Shown: positions 26,175-34,592 of the stretch, piece by piece
Layout of the letters: each line of letters begins with the position of its first letter
Position numbering within the stretch: the first letter of the stretch is position 1
Assembly: GCF_000720475.1 (NCBI RefSeq)
Contig: NZ_JOAP01000018.1
Location: 55,273 to 119,272, forward strand
Length of the DNA stretch: 64,000 nt
Reading direction: 5' to 3'
Origin: Streptomyces aureocirculatus
GTDB lineage: Bacteria; Actinomycetota; Actinomycetes; Streptomycetales; Streptomycetaceae
Made by a program: the position numbers and the translations under genes
Notes under the pieces: model-generated
Databases searched by the model: none
Told to the model about the DNA's origin: nothing
Seen by the model: only the letters and a program-made list of their open reading frames with translations

Positions 26175-27644
26175 ATGACCTCGCAACCGTCCCTTGCGAA
26201 GGAAGACAGCACCCCCGACGGGCCCGTGAAATCCCAGCCGGGGAGCGGGAACGGCGGCGGTGACGGCGACGGCCTCCAGGCCGGCCTGAAGAATCGCCAT
26301 CTGTCGATGATCGCCATCGGCGGTGTGATCGGAGCGGGTCTCTTCGTCGGCTCCTCGTCCGGCATCAAGGCCGCGGGCCCCGCGATCCTCGTGTCGTACG
26401 CCCTCGTCGGCACGATGGTCGTCCTGGTGATGCGGATGCTCGGCGAGATGGCCGCGGCCCGACCGACCTCCGGGTCCTTCTCGGCCTACGCCGACCAGGC
26501 GCTCGGCCGCTGGGCGGGCTTCTCCATCGGCTGGTTGTACTGGTTCTTCTGGGTCGTGGTGCTCGCGGTGGAGGCCACCGCGGGAGCCGTGATCCTGGAG
26601 GGCTGGGTGCCCGCGATACCGCAGTGGGGCTGGGCGCTCATCGTGATGGTGGTGCTCACCGCGACGAACCTCGTCTCGGTCGGCTCCTACGGCGAGTTCG
26701 AGTTCTGGTTCGCCGGGATCAAGGTCGTCGCCATCGGCGGATTCGTGCTCATCGGGATGCTCGCCGTGTTCGGTGTGCTGCCGGGCTCGGACAACCCGGG
26801 CAAGGGCTTCGCCCACCTCACGGACGCGGGCGGCTTCATGCCGGAGGGCGCGGGCGCGATCCTCACGGGTGTGCTCATGGTCGTCTTCTCCTTCATGGGC
26901 TCGGAGATCGTCACGCTCGCCGCCGGTGAGTCGGAGGACCCGCAGCGTGCCGTCACCAAGGCCACGAACAGCGTCATCTGGCGCATCGGCGTCTTCTACC
27001 TGGGCTCGATCTTCGTGGTCGTGACGCTGCTGCCCTGGAACGACAAGTCCATCGCCAAGGACGGCTCGTACGTCGCCGCGCTGAACTCGATCGGCATTCC
27101 GCACGCCGGTCAGGTGATGAACGTGATCGTGCTCACCGCGGTGCTCTCCTGCCTCAACTCCGGTCTGTACACCGCGTCCCGGATGGCCTTCTCGCTCGGG
27201 CAGCGCGGGGACGCGCCGAAGGCCTTCGCCCGCACCAACGCGAGCGGCGTGCCGCGCACGGCCATCCTCGGCTCGGTGGTGTTCGGCTTCGTCGCCGTGT
27301 GGTTCAACTACCAGTGGCCGGACACCGTCTTCGACTTCCTGCTGAACTCCTCCGGCGCCGTCGCGCTGTTCGTCTGGCTCGTCATCTGTTTCACGCAGCT
27401 CAGGATGCGCGGCATCATCCTGCGCGAGGAGCCGGAGAAGCTGGTCGTGAAGATGTGGCTCTTCCCGTATCTGACCTGGGTCACCATCGGCATGATCTCG
27501 TTCGTGATCGTCTACATGCTGTACGACGACGCCGGGCGCAAGCAGATGCTGCTCTCGCTCCTTGTGGCGGCCCTCGTGCTCGGGTTCGCCCTGGTGCGCG
27601 AGAAGATCCGGCCCCGTGCCGCGGAGAAGCTTCCCCGGGCCTGA
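26175..27644 (+). CDS. APC-family amino-acid permease, paralogue 1
   Basis: 489-residue, 12-helix amino-acid:proton symporter of the AAT family (GabP/AnsP-like). A hydrophilic N-terminal tail of about 35 residues is followed by LKNRHLSMIAIGGVIGAGLFVGSSSGIK, the signature of the family. YGEFEFWFAGIKV is the usual consensus around helix 5-6. Start ATG 26175 with AAAGGAT eight bases upstream. Two paralogues follow at 30061 and 31741. A GC hairpin terminates it. Confidence 0.93.
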   Translation: MTSQPSLAKEDSTPDGPVKSQPGSGNGGGDGDGLQAGLKNRHLSMIAIGGVIGAGLFVGSSSGIKAAGPAILVSYALVGTMVVLVMRMLGEMAAARPTSGSFSAYADQALGRWAGFSIGWLYWFFWVVVLAVEATAGAVILEGWVPAIPQWGWALIVMVVLTATNLVSVGSYGEFEFWFAGIKVVAIGGFVLIGMLAVFGVLPGSDNPGKGFAHLTDAGGFMPEGAGAILTGVLMVVFSFMGSEIVTLAAGESEDPQRAVTKATNSVIWRIGVFYLGSIFVVVTLLPWNDKSIAKDGSYVAALNSIGIPHAGQVMNVIVLTAVLSCLNSGLYTASRMAFSLGQRGDAPKAFARTNASGVPRTAILGSVVFGFVAVWFNYQWPDTVFDFLLNSSGAVALFVWLVICFTQLRMRGIILREEPEKLVVKMWLFPYLTWVTIGMISFVIVYMLYDDAGRKQMLLSLLVAALVLGFALVREKIRPRAAEKLPRA

Positions 27645-27677
27645 CCGCTCCGACCGTCCTGACCCTGACCGCCTGTC

Positions 27678-27708
27678 GCGGGGCGCCCCTTACCGAGGGG
27701 TGCCCCGC
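27678..27708 (+). terminator. Hairpin terminator after permease 1
   Basis: 12-bp stem GCGGGGCGCCCC / GGGGTGCCCCGC with one mispair, 27678-27689 / 27697-27708, followed by TTTCTTG. Confidence 0.75.
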
Positions 27709-27806
27709 TTTCTTGTGCCGGTTCTCGTATCGGAAAACCTGACGCGAGGTGTCAAGTTATTGCGCCAAGGTGTGATCCGACAGCAAGATCGCGCAAGGGA
27801 GACCCC

Positions 27807-29144
27807 GTGGACAGCAGCGCCCGCACCGCCAAGACACTCGCCCTCCGGCCCGGTGACGCCGGGTACGACGACGAACTCGCCGGTTTCCAGACCGGGTTCA
27901 CCCAGCGCCCGGACGTGGTCTTCGCGGCCGCCGGCACCGACGATGTCGTCGCGGCCGTGTCGTACGCCGCCGAGGCCGGTCTGCCCATCGGCGTGCAGGC
28001 CACCGGGCACGGACTCCCGGACGCCTCGCGGGGCGGCGTACTGATCAGCACCCGCCGCCTGGACGAGGTCGCGGTGGACCCGGTGGCGCGCACCGTGCGG
28101 GTCGGGGCGGGCGTGCGCTGGGGGCAGGTCGTCGCGGCCGCTGCGGAGCACGGGCTCGCCCCACTGAACGGCTCGGCTCCTTCCGTGGGCGCCGTCTCGT
28201 ACACCTTGGGCGGCGGGCTCGGCGTTCTGGCGCGCGAGTTCGGGTACGCGGCCGACCAGGTGCGCTCCGTGGTGCTGGTCACCGCGGATGGCGCCGTGCG
28301 GCACGTGACGGCCGACAGTGACCCGGAGCTGTTCTGGGGGCTCCTCGGCGGCGGCGCGAACCTGGGTGTGGTGACGGGCCTGACGTTCGGCCTTGTCCCC
28401 GTGGCGCGGCTCTACGGGGGCGCGCTCGCCTTCGACGGGCGCGAGGTCGAACCGGCGGCGATCCTGCGTGCGTACGTGGAGTGGACCGGGAACCTGCCCG
28501 ACGAGGTGACGTCGTCCCTCTCCGCGCTCGTCTACCCCGATCTGCCGATGCTCCCGGAGTCCCTGCGCGGGCGTTATCTGGTGACCGTGCGCGTCGCGTA
28601 CACCGGCAGCGCGGCGGAGGGCGAGCGGCTCGTGGCCCCGCTGCGCGCGCTCGGCCCGGCCGCCTCCGACTCCCTGCGCGAGATGCCGTACACCGACAGC
28701 CACACCATCCACAGCGACCCCGACTTCCCGCACGCGTACTACGGGGAGAGCCGCATGCTGGACGGCCTCGACACCGCGGGGCTCGAACAGATCCTCGCCC
28801 GCACCGGGCCCGCCGCGGAGCGGATGCACGTGGTGCAGCTCAACCACCTGGGCGGCGCCCTCACTCGCCCCGCCGACAACGCCGTGCCGCACCGGGACGC
28901 GCGCTGGCTGCTGCGGATCCTGTCCCCGCTGGACGGCACGGACCGCGAGACCCTGCGGGAGTTCTACGCGCGGACGCTGACCGGCGTACGGCAGCACGTC
29001 GTCGGGCGGTCCCTGAACTTCACCTTCGCGAGCGGCGACCGTACGGAGGGTCTGTACGACGCCACAACGCGCGAGAGGCTCGCCGGGCTGAAGGCCTCGT
29101 ACGACCCGGCGAACCTCTTCAGGCGGAACTACAGCGTCAGTTAG
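27807..29144 (+). CDS. FAD-linked oxidase of the berberine-bridge (BBE) type
   Basis: 445-residue PCMH-fold flavoprotein. The FAD-binding domain includes VQATGHGLPDAS, where the His is the usual 8-alpha covalent attachment residue, and TLGGGLGVLAREFGYAADQV. At the second attachment position the motif reads APSVGAVS, so the cysteine of bicovalent family members is absent and FAD is probably linked once. The C-terminus (YDPANLFRRNYSVS) is a BBE domain. Such enzymes oxidise alcohols, sugars or secondary metabolites; the substrate is unknown. Start GTG 27807 with AAGGGAGA upstream. Confidence 0.88.
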   Translation: MDSSARTAKTLALRPGDAGYDDELAGFQTGFTQRPDVVFAAAGTDDVVAAVSYAAEAGLPIGVQATGHGLPDASRGGVLISTRRLDEVAVDPVARTVRVGAGVRWGQVVAAAAEHGLAPLNGSAPSVGAVSYTLGGGLGVLAREFGYAADQVRSVVLVTADGAVRHVTADSDPELFWGLLGGGANLGVVTGLTFGLVPVARLYGGALAFDGREVEPAAILRAYVEWTGNLPDEVTSSLSALVYPDLPMLPESLRGRYLVTVRVAYTGSAAEGERLVAPLRALGPAASDSLREMPYTDSHTIHSDPDFPHAYYGESRMLDGLDTAGLEQILARTGPAAERMHVVQLNHLGGALTRPADNAVPHRDARWLLRILSPLDGTDRETLREFYARTLTGVRQHVVGRSLNFTFASGDRTEGLYDATTRERLAGLKASYDPANLFRRNYSVS

Positions 29145-29183
29145 CTGTCCGGTACGCCTCCCGCTGTGCGGTGTGTGCGTACG

Positions 29184-29774
29184 TCAGTGCTTCTCGTCGG
29201 AGCCGTCGATGAGCTTCCACGCCAGCGGCAGCACACCCATCGCGAGCGCCGCCTTGAGCGCGTCACCGATGAGGAACGGCGTGAGCCCGGCCGCGACCGC
29301 CTCCGTCAGGGACATGCCGGTGGCCGCGGCCAGGTACGGCACGCCGACGGCGTAGATGATCGCGGAGCCGAGCGCCATCGTGCCCGCCATCCGCGCCACG
29401 TTCCGGTCGGCGCCGCGGCGGGCGAGCGCGCCCACCACGACGGCGGCGAGCATCATGCCGAAGACATAACCGAGGCTCGGCGCGCCCATACCCGCCTTGC
29501 CCTGCGCGAACCAGGGCATGCCCGCCATGCCGACGATCGCGTACACGGCGAGCGAGGCCGCGCCGCGGTAGGCGCCGAGGGAGGTGCCGACGAGCAGGGC
29601 CGCGAACGTCTGGCCCGTCACGGGCACCGGGGAGCCGGGGACCGGGACGGCGATCTGGGCGGCGACACCCGTGAGCGCGGCACCGCCGAGCACGAGCGCG
29701 GCGTCCTTCACGCGGGAGGCGGGCAGGAGGTCGGCCAGGACCTGGCCCGGACGGGATATGGCGGCTGTGCTCAT
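29184..29774 (-). CDS. bioY: Biotin transporter substrate-binding (S) subunit BioY
   Basis: 196-residue integral membrane protein with six helices. Family motifs are PVPGSPVPVTGQTFAALLVGTSLGAYRGAASLAVY and GAPSLGYVFGMMLAA, quoted as two separate blocks (the first at residues 44-78). BioY is the S-component of ECF-type biotin uptake. No BioM/BioN energy subunits are adjacent, so it may work alone or with a shared ECF module. Start ATG 29774. It is convergent with the FAD oxidase (39-bp gap). Confidence 0.93.
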   Translation of the reverse strand: MSTAAISRPGQVLADLLPASRVKDAALVLGGAALTGVAAQIAVPVPGSPVPVTGQTFAALLVGTSLGAYRGAASLAVYAIVGMAGMPWFAQGKAGMGAPSLGYVFGMMLAAVVVGALARRGADRNVARMAGTMALGSAIIYAVGVPYLAAATGMSLTEAVAAGLTPFLIGDALKAALAMGVLPLAWKLIDGSDEKH

Positions 29775-29947
29775 CGGGACTCCGTGATTCTTCGGGCCTG
29801 GCAGGGGGCAAGGCGTGGCGGCGGGCGAGCGGGACGCTGTGACCTTATCCCCGGGACCGGTGGCGTTTCAGGAGGTGCCGGTGACAAAGCGAGCGACCCG
29901 ACGTTGGTGGGCTTCGCACAAAGGGCTCGGGCCACACCTGGGTGGGC

Positions 29948-29961
29948 GTGACGCTCGTCAC
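29948..29961. promoter_or_regulatory. Palindrome GTGACG-CT-CGTCAC in bioY/permease intergenic region
   Basis: Perfect 6+2+6 palindrome in the 286-bp divergent region. It could be an operator for bioY or permease 2; no known consensus is recognised. Confidence 0.35.
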
Positions 29962-30060
29962 TGAGGTCAGCGAGGCAGGGGCCCAGGTTGCCCGCCGGGG
30001 TATTCAGCGGTGACACTGTAGATTCTCACCAAACTCCTGCGCACCGAGAGCCGACTGAAC

Positions 30061-31542
30061 GTGAAGCACGACTCCAGGCCGTCCCGGTCGGCGGTGCCCT
30101 CCGGCGCGAGTGCCGGGCCCCTCGGCGAGGGTCCCGAGCCGTCGGGCGCGGGGCCCGAACCTCTCGGTGCGGGTCCCGAACCCCTCGGCGGCGGGCTCAA
30201 GCAGCGCCATCTGACGATGCTGGGCCTCGGCGGTGTGATCGGTGCCGGGCTCTTCGTGGGGTCGGGGGCGGGGGTCGCCGTGGCCGGGCCCGGGATCGTC
30301 CTCTCCTATCTGATCGCGGGCGCGCTCGCGATGTGCGTGATGCGGATGCTCGGCGAGATGTCCGCCGCGATGCCGGCCTCCGGCGCCTTCTCCGTGCACG
30401 CCGAGCGCGCCCTCGGACGGTGGGCGGGCTTCTCGGTCGGGTGGCTCTACTGGTTCCTGCTCGTCGTGGTGCTCGCCGTGGAGGCGACGGGTGCGGCGCG
30501 CATCGCGAACGACTGGGCGCCCGGTGTGCCGCAGTGGGCGTGGGTGCTCGTCTTCATGGTGGTCTTCACCGGCGCCAACCTCGCCGCGGTGAAGAACTTC
30601 GGCGAGTTCGAGTTCTGGTTCGCCGCCCTGAAGATCTTCGCGATCGTCGCCTTCCTCGTGCTCGGCCTGCTCGCGATCCTCGGCGTACTGCCCGACACGG
30701 ACCCGGTGGGTCTCACCCATCTCACGGGCGACGGCGGCTTCCTGCCGCACGGCTGGGGCGGAGTCGTCTCCGGCGTGGTCGTGGTCCTCTTCGCCTTCGG
30801 CGGTCTGGAGATCGTGACGATCGCGGCGGCGGAGTCCGACGATCCGGTGCGCTCGGTGGCACGGGCGGTGCGCAGCGCGGTGTACCGCATCCTCTTCTTT
30901 TATGTGGGCTCGATGCTCGTCATCGTGACGGTCCTTCCATGGACGGCACAGCAGGCCGGTATCAGCCCTTATGTCACGGTTCTGGACTCCATCGGCGTCC
31001 CGTCGGCCGGGACGCTCATGAACATCGTGGTGTTCGTGGCGCTCCTTTCGTCCCTGAACGCCAACCTGTACGGCTCCTCGCGGATGGTCTTCTCCCTCGC
31101 CGAGCGCGGGGAGGCGCCGAAGGGTCTCCTGAAGGTGTCGGACGGCGGGGTGCCGCGGCGTGCGGTGCTCGCCTCGGTGGCGTTCGGTTTCGTGTCCGTG
31201 CTGCTGAATCTGAAGTGGCCCGAGTCCGTCTTCCTCTATCTGCTCAACTCCGTCGGCGCGGCACTCCTCTTCGTCTGGGCCCTGATCGCGCTGTCCCAAC
31301 TGCGGCTGCGGCGGCGCATCGAGCGTGCGGCGCCCGAGACCCTGACGCTGCGGATGTGGTTCTTCCCTTGGCTGACCTGGGCGGCGCTCGCGGGGATGGC
31401 CGTGGTGGTGGTGCTCATGCTCCGGGACGACGGGGCGCGGCCGCAGTTGCTCTGGTCGGCCGGTGCCTCGGCCCTGGTGGTCGCGGTGGCCTGGGTGCGG
31501 GAGTGGCGCAACGGACGCTCGCCGCACGCTTCTGACGCGTAA
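30061..31542 (+). CDS. APC-family amino-acid permease, paralogue 2
   Basis: 493-residue, 12-helix permease close to its neighbours: LKQRHLTMLGLGGVIGAGLFVGSGAG, NFGEFEFWFAALKI and RMWFFPWLTW. The N-terminal tail is longer than in the paralogues and contains tandem GAGPEPLGAGPEPLGGG-type pentapeptide units (about residues 20-46). Start GTG 30061; no strong Shine-Dalgarno sequence. Divergent from bioY. About 200 bp separate it from paralogue 3 in the same orientation. Confidence 0.92.
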   Translation: MKHDSRPSRSAVPSGASAGPLGEGPEPSGAGPEPLGAGPEPLGGGLKQRHLTMLGLGGVIGAGLFVGSGAGVAVAGPGIVLSYLIAGALAMCVMRMLGEMSAAMPASGAFSVHAERALGRWAGFSVGWLYWFLLVVVLAVEATGAARIANDWAPGVPQWAWVLVFMVVFTGANLAAVKNFGEFEFWFAALKIFAIVAFLVLGLLAILGVLPDTDPVGLTHLTGDGGFLPHGWGGVVSGVVVVLFAFGGLEIVTIAAAESDDPVRSVARAVRSAVYRILFFYVGSMLVIVTVLPWTAQQAGISPYVTVLDSIGVPSAGTLMNIVVFVALLSSLNANLYGSSRMVFSLAERGEAPKGLLKVSDGGVPRRAVLASVAFGFVSVLLNLKWPESVFLYLLNSVGAALLFVWALIALSQLRLRRRIERAAPETLTLRMWFFPWLTWAALAGMAVVVVLMLRDDGARPQLLWSAGASALVVAVAWVREWRNGRSPHASDA

Positions 31543-31624
31543 GTGCTCGCGAAGTGAAGCTTTCTTCACCTTGTGTGAGCGTCGTGTCCGTATATCGGTC
31601 TACTGTTCCCTGTGAGCGGTGCCA

Positions 31625-31700
31625 GTGCTCACACTGTGGGCCGCTCCCCCGTGCTCACACAGTGGGCCGGTCCGCGTGCCCACCCTGTGGGCCGCCCCCC
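31625..31700 (+). repeat. Three 25-26 bp direct repeats before permease 3
   Basis: GTGCTCACACTGTGGGCCGC..., GTGCTCACACAGTGGGCCGG... and GTGCCCACCCTGTGGGCCGC... begin at 31625, 31651 and 31676. They lie 40-115 bp upstream of the start codon. Each unit contains a GTG-x-CAC-type dyad, so they may be tandem operators or an RNA structure in the leader. Confidence 0.75.
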
Positions 31701-31740
31701 GCTCAGCTACCCCGTCTCAGCTACTGAACAGGGCACGCCC

Positions 31741-33147
31741 ATGTCTCGGACGTCCGTGCAGGACGCACCACCCCAGGCCGACCCTCCGCTCGGACACGGT
31801 CTCAAGCAGCGCCATCTGTCGATGATCGCCCTCGGCGGCGTGATCGGCGCCGGGCTCTTCGTGGGCTCCGGGACCGCCATCGCCGCGGCCGGACCCTCGA
31901 TCATCCTGGCCTACACGATCTCCGGCGCCCTGGTCATGCTCGTCATGCGCATGCTCGGCGAGATGTCCGCCGCCAACCCGGCCTCCGGGTCCTTCTCCGT
32001 GCACGCCGAGCGTGCGCTCGGCCCGTGGGCGGGGTTCACCGCCGGCTGGTCGTTCTGGTTCCTGATGTGCGTCGCCGTCGGCCTTGAGGGCATCGGCGCC
32101 GCGAAGATCGTGCATGGCTGGGTGCCCGGCGTTCCCGAGTGGGCCTGGGTGGCGCTGTTCATGCTGGCCTTCTGTGCCACGAACCTCGCCGCCGTGAAGA
32201 ACTTCGGCGAGTTCGAGTTCTGGTTCGCCGCCCTGAAGGTGGGCGCGATCGTCCTCTTCCTGGGCATCGGCGTACTCGCCATCCTGGGCTGGCTGCCCGA
32301 CACGGACGCGCCCGGCATGACCAATCTGACCGGGCACGGCGGATTCATGCCCAACGGTGTGGACGGACTGATCGTCGGCCTGCTCGCCTCGGTGTTCGCG
32401 TACGGCGGCCTGGAGACGGTCACCATCGCCGCGGCCGAGTCCGAACACCCCGTCCAGGGCGTGGCCAAGGCCGTGCGCACGGCGATGTGGCGGATCGCCC
32501 TCTTCTACGTGGGCTCCATGGCCGTCGTCGTGACCCTGCTGCCGTGGACGAAGGAGGAGGTCGCGGCCAAGGGCCCGTACGTCGCCACGCTCGACCACCT
32601 CGGTATCGACGGCGCCGGCCAGATCATGAACGTGGTCGTCCTGATCGCCCTGCTGTCCGCGATGAACGCCAACATCTACGGCGCCTCGCGCATGGCCAAC
32701 TCCCTGGTGCAGCGCGGCCAGGGCCCGAAGGCGCTCGGCCGCCTCTTCGGCGGCGTGCCGCGCATAGCCGTCCTGACCTCGTCCGTCTTCGGCTTCCTCT
32801 GTGTGCTGCTCAGCTACTGGCGCCCCGACGACATCTTCCAGTGGCTGCTCAACACCATCGGCGCGATCATCCTCGTCGTGTGGTTCTTCATCGCGGCCGC
32901 ACAGTTGAAGCTGCGCACCGTCCTGGAGCGCGAGGCGCCGGAGAAGCTCGTCGTGAAGATGTGGTTCTTCCCCTGGCTCACTTATGTGGCCCTGGCCGGC
33001 ATGGCCACGGTGTTCGTCCTGATGGCCCGCGAGTCCGAGACACGCACCCAACTGCTCTACACGGGCGGTCTGACCGTGCTCCTCATGGTGATCGGCTACG
33101 CCCGCCAGAAGGTCATGGAGAACCGCGGCACCGGCTCACCCGCCTAG
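31741..33147 (+). CDS. APC-family amino-acid permease, paralogue 3
   Basis: 468-residue, 12-helix amino-acid permease: LKQRHLSMIALGGVIGAGLFVGSG, NFGEFEFWFAALKVGAI, MWFFPWLTYVAL. Most similar to paralogue 2. Start ATG 31741 (MSRTSVQDAPP) is chosen because upstream in-frame codons run through the tandem repeats at 31625-31700; the ribosome site is weak. It ends before a strong hairpin. Confidence 0.92.
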   Translation: MSRTSVQDAPPQADPPLGHGLKQRHLSMIALGGVIGAGLFVGSGTAIAAAGPSIILAYTISGALVMLVMRMLGEMSAANPASGSFSVHAERALGPWAGFTAGWSFWFLMCVAVGLEGIGAAKIVHGWVPGVPEWAWVALFMLAFCATNLAAVKNFGEFEFWFAALKVGAIVLFLGIGVLAILGWLPDTDAPGMTNLTGHGGFMPNGVDGLIVGLLASVFAYGGLETVTIAAAESEHPVQGVAKAVRTAMWRIALFYVGSMAVVVTLLPWTKEEVAAKGPYVATLDHLGIDGAGQIMNVVVLIALLSAMNANIYGASRMANSLVQRGQGPKALGRLFGGVPRIAVLTSSVFGFLCVLLSYWRPDDIFQWLLNTIGAIILVVWFFIAAAQLKLRTVLEREAPEKLVVKMWFFPWLTYVALAGMATVFVLMARESETRTQLLYTGGLTVLLMVIGYARQKVMENRGTGSPA

Positions 33148-33174
33148 CGCCGTCCGGCCCCGTCCGACGGCACC

Positions 33175-33213
33175 CCGAAGGCCCCGCTCCCCCCTGTGGA
33201 GCGGGGCCTTCGG
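33175..33213 (+). terminator. Hairpin terminator after permease 3
   Basis: Perfect 16-bp stem CCGAAGGCCCCGCTCC, 33175-33190 / 33198-33213, 7-base loop. Confidence 0.85.
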
Positions 33214-33245
33214 CCGTCGGCGCCCGGCTCCCGTGCGTCCCACGC

Positions 33246-33426
33246 CCTAGGACCAGTCGTCAAACTCCCTCCTGCCCCGCGACGCCATGCACGCCCTCTC
33301 GCCGCACCGGGCACAGCCCCAAGTACGTCCAGTACGAGGGCCTGCACCCGGCACGCCGAGAGCACGCGCCTGACGCCGCAGGGCCGCCCTCCGGGCGACG
33401 GAGGGAGCTTGACGACAGGCCCTAGG
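33246..33426. repeat. MITE-like element with 27-bp terminal inverted repeats
   Basis: 33246-33272 and 33400-33426 are inverted repeats matching at 24 of 27 positions. Both ends are the palindrome CCTAGG, and each inner end is the GGAGGGAG side. The 127-bp interior has no coding capacity. Size (181 bp), terminal repeats and non-coding interior are those of a miniature inverted-repeat element; from memory, similar sequences recur in streptomycete genomes. It lies about 130 bp upstream of sodF. Confidence 0.65.
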
Positions 33427-33462
33427 ACCAAGGGCTGATCAACTTCACCGTACTCCTGCTGC

Positions 33463-33489
33463 TAGCCTGCATCTGCACATAGGTCGCAA
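33463..33489 (+). promoter_or_regulatory. sodF promoter with nickel-responsive (Nur-type) operator
   Basis: CTGCA-CATAGGT-CGCAA at 33473-33489 matches 8 of 10 defined bases of TTGCA-N7-TGCAA, the nickel-responsive sodF operator of Streptomyces as I recall it. A candidate -10 TAGCCT at 33463-33468 would place transcription start near 33475, inside the operator, as expected for repression by nickel-loaded Nur. No clear -35 is seen. Confidence 0.55.
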
Positions 33490-33559
33490 TAAGAGGTGCG
33501 AGGCGGCGCCGCGCGACACGGCGCGGCACAGCACGCAGAGCACGTCGGAGGGCTAGATC

Positions 33560-34210
33560 ATGGCCATTTACACGCTTCCTGAACTTCCGTACGACTACGC
33601 GGCGCTCGAGCCGGTGATCAACCCGCAGATCATCGAGCTCCACCACGACAAGCACCACGCCGCGTACGTGAAGGGCGCGAACGACACCCTGGAGCAGTTG
33701 GCGGAGGCCCGCGACAAGGAGTCGTGGGGCGCCATCAACGGGCTGGAGAAGAACCTCGCGTTCCACCTCTCCGGCCACATCCTGCACTCCATCTACTGGC
33801 ACAACATGAACAGCCCGAAGGACGGCGGCGGCGGCGAGCCGACGGCCGCCGACGGTGTCGGTGAGCTGGCGGACGCCATCACCGAGTCCTTCGGTTCCTT
33901 CGCCAAGTTCAAGGCCCAGCTCACCAAGGCCTCGGCGACGACGCAGGGCTCCGGCTGGGGCGTGCTCGCCTACGAGCCGCTCAGCAACCGCCTGATCGTC
34001 GAGCAGATCTACGACCACCAGGGCAACGTGGGCCAGGGCTCCACCCCGATCCTGGTGTTCGACGCCTGGGAGCACGCCTTCTATCTGCAGTACAAGAACC
34101 AGAAGGTGGACTTCATCGAGGCCATGTGGGAGGTCGTGAACTGGCAGGACGTGGCCAAGCGCTACGAGGCCGCCAAGCAGCGCGTGAACAGCCTGCTGCT
34201 CGCTCCCTGA
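33560..34210 (+). CDS. sodF: Superoxide dismutase, Fe/Mn family
   Basis: 216-residue cytoplasmic Fe/Mn-type SOD. Predicted metal ligands: His28 ([10 protein letters not shown]), His76 ([12 protein letters not shown]), Asp168 and His172 ([13 protein letters not shown]). In Streptomyces this enzyme (FeZnSOD, sodF) is made when nickel is scarce and repressed by Nur when the nickel enzyme sodN is active. An operator-like sequence is present upstream. Start ATG 33560 with GGAGG eight bases upstream. A perfect hairpin follows the gene. Confidence 0.96.
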   Translation: MAIYTLPELPYDYAALEPVINPQIIELHHDKHHAAYVKGANDTLEQLAEARDKESWGAINGLEKNLAFHLSGHILHSIYWHNMNSPKDGGGGEPTAADGVGELADAITESFGSFAKFKAQLTKASATTQGSGWGVLAYEPLSNRLIVEQIYDHQGNVGQGSTPILVFDAWEHAFYLQYKNQKVDFIEAMWEVVNWQDVAKRYEAAKQRVNSLLLAP

Positions 34211-34288
34211 CATCCGCGGGCCACGCCCGCGTGCGACGTCCTGCCTCGTGATCGTCTTCTCACCCTTCACGCAGGCAGGCGGATGAAG

Positions 34289-34327
34289 GAAAGGCCCCCG
34301 CGAGGACGTGACTCGCGGGGGCCTTTC
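34289..34327 (+). terminator. Hairpin terminator after sodF
   Basis: Perfect 15-bp stem GAAAGGCCCCCGCGA, 34289-34303 / 34313-34327, 9-base loop. Confidence 0.88.
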
Positions 34328-34358
34328 GGTATGCCGGGTTCCGGCCGAAGGTACGTGC

Positions 34359-34568
34359 ATGACGAAGGACGAGTACTGCTGGACGTGCGACGCCCACGAG
34401 CCGCACCGGAAACTGGACGGGCCCGAGCAGAGCTGGCTCAAGAAGCGCCTGGGCCGGGTGAGCGTGAACGAGTTCCTCGTGTGTCTGGCGCCCAACTGCC
34501 GCAACCTGCGCACCGGCTCCAACAAGAAACCCTTCCCCGAGGCCGTGCGGCTCCCGGACCGCGGCTGA
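34359..34568 (+). CDS. Small Cys/His-containing protein, 69 residues
   Basis: MTKDEYCWTCDAHEPHRKLD... with two cysteine pairs, CWTC near the N-terminus and CLAPNC further on, plus His residues, suggesting a small zinc-ribbon-like fold. The rest is basic. Start ATG 34359 with GAAGG eight bases upstream, 30 bp beyond the sodF terminator. I recognise no family. It is convergent with the DsbA-fold gene (24-bp gap). Confidence 0.65.
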   Translation: MTKDEYCWTCDAHEPHRKLDGPEQSWLKKRLGRVSVNEFLVCLAPNCRNLRTGSNKKPFPEAVRLPDRG

Positions 34569-34592
34569 GACTCACCGGACCGCGGCTGAGAC

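Noticed and set aside
29775..30060. Biotin riboswitch or BioQ-type operator before bioY
   Set aside because: No known biotin riboswitch class, and no TGAAC-type BioQ palindrome is seen; only an unassigned dyad is reported.
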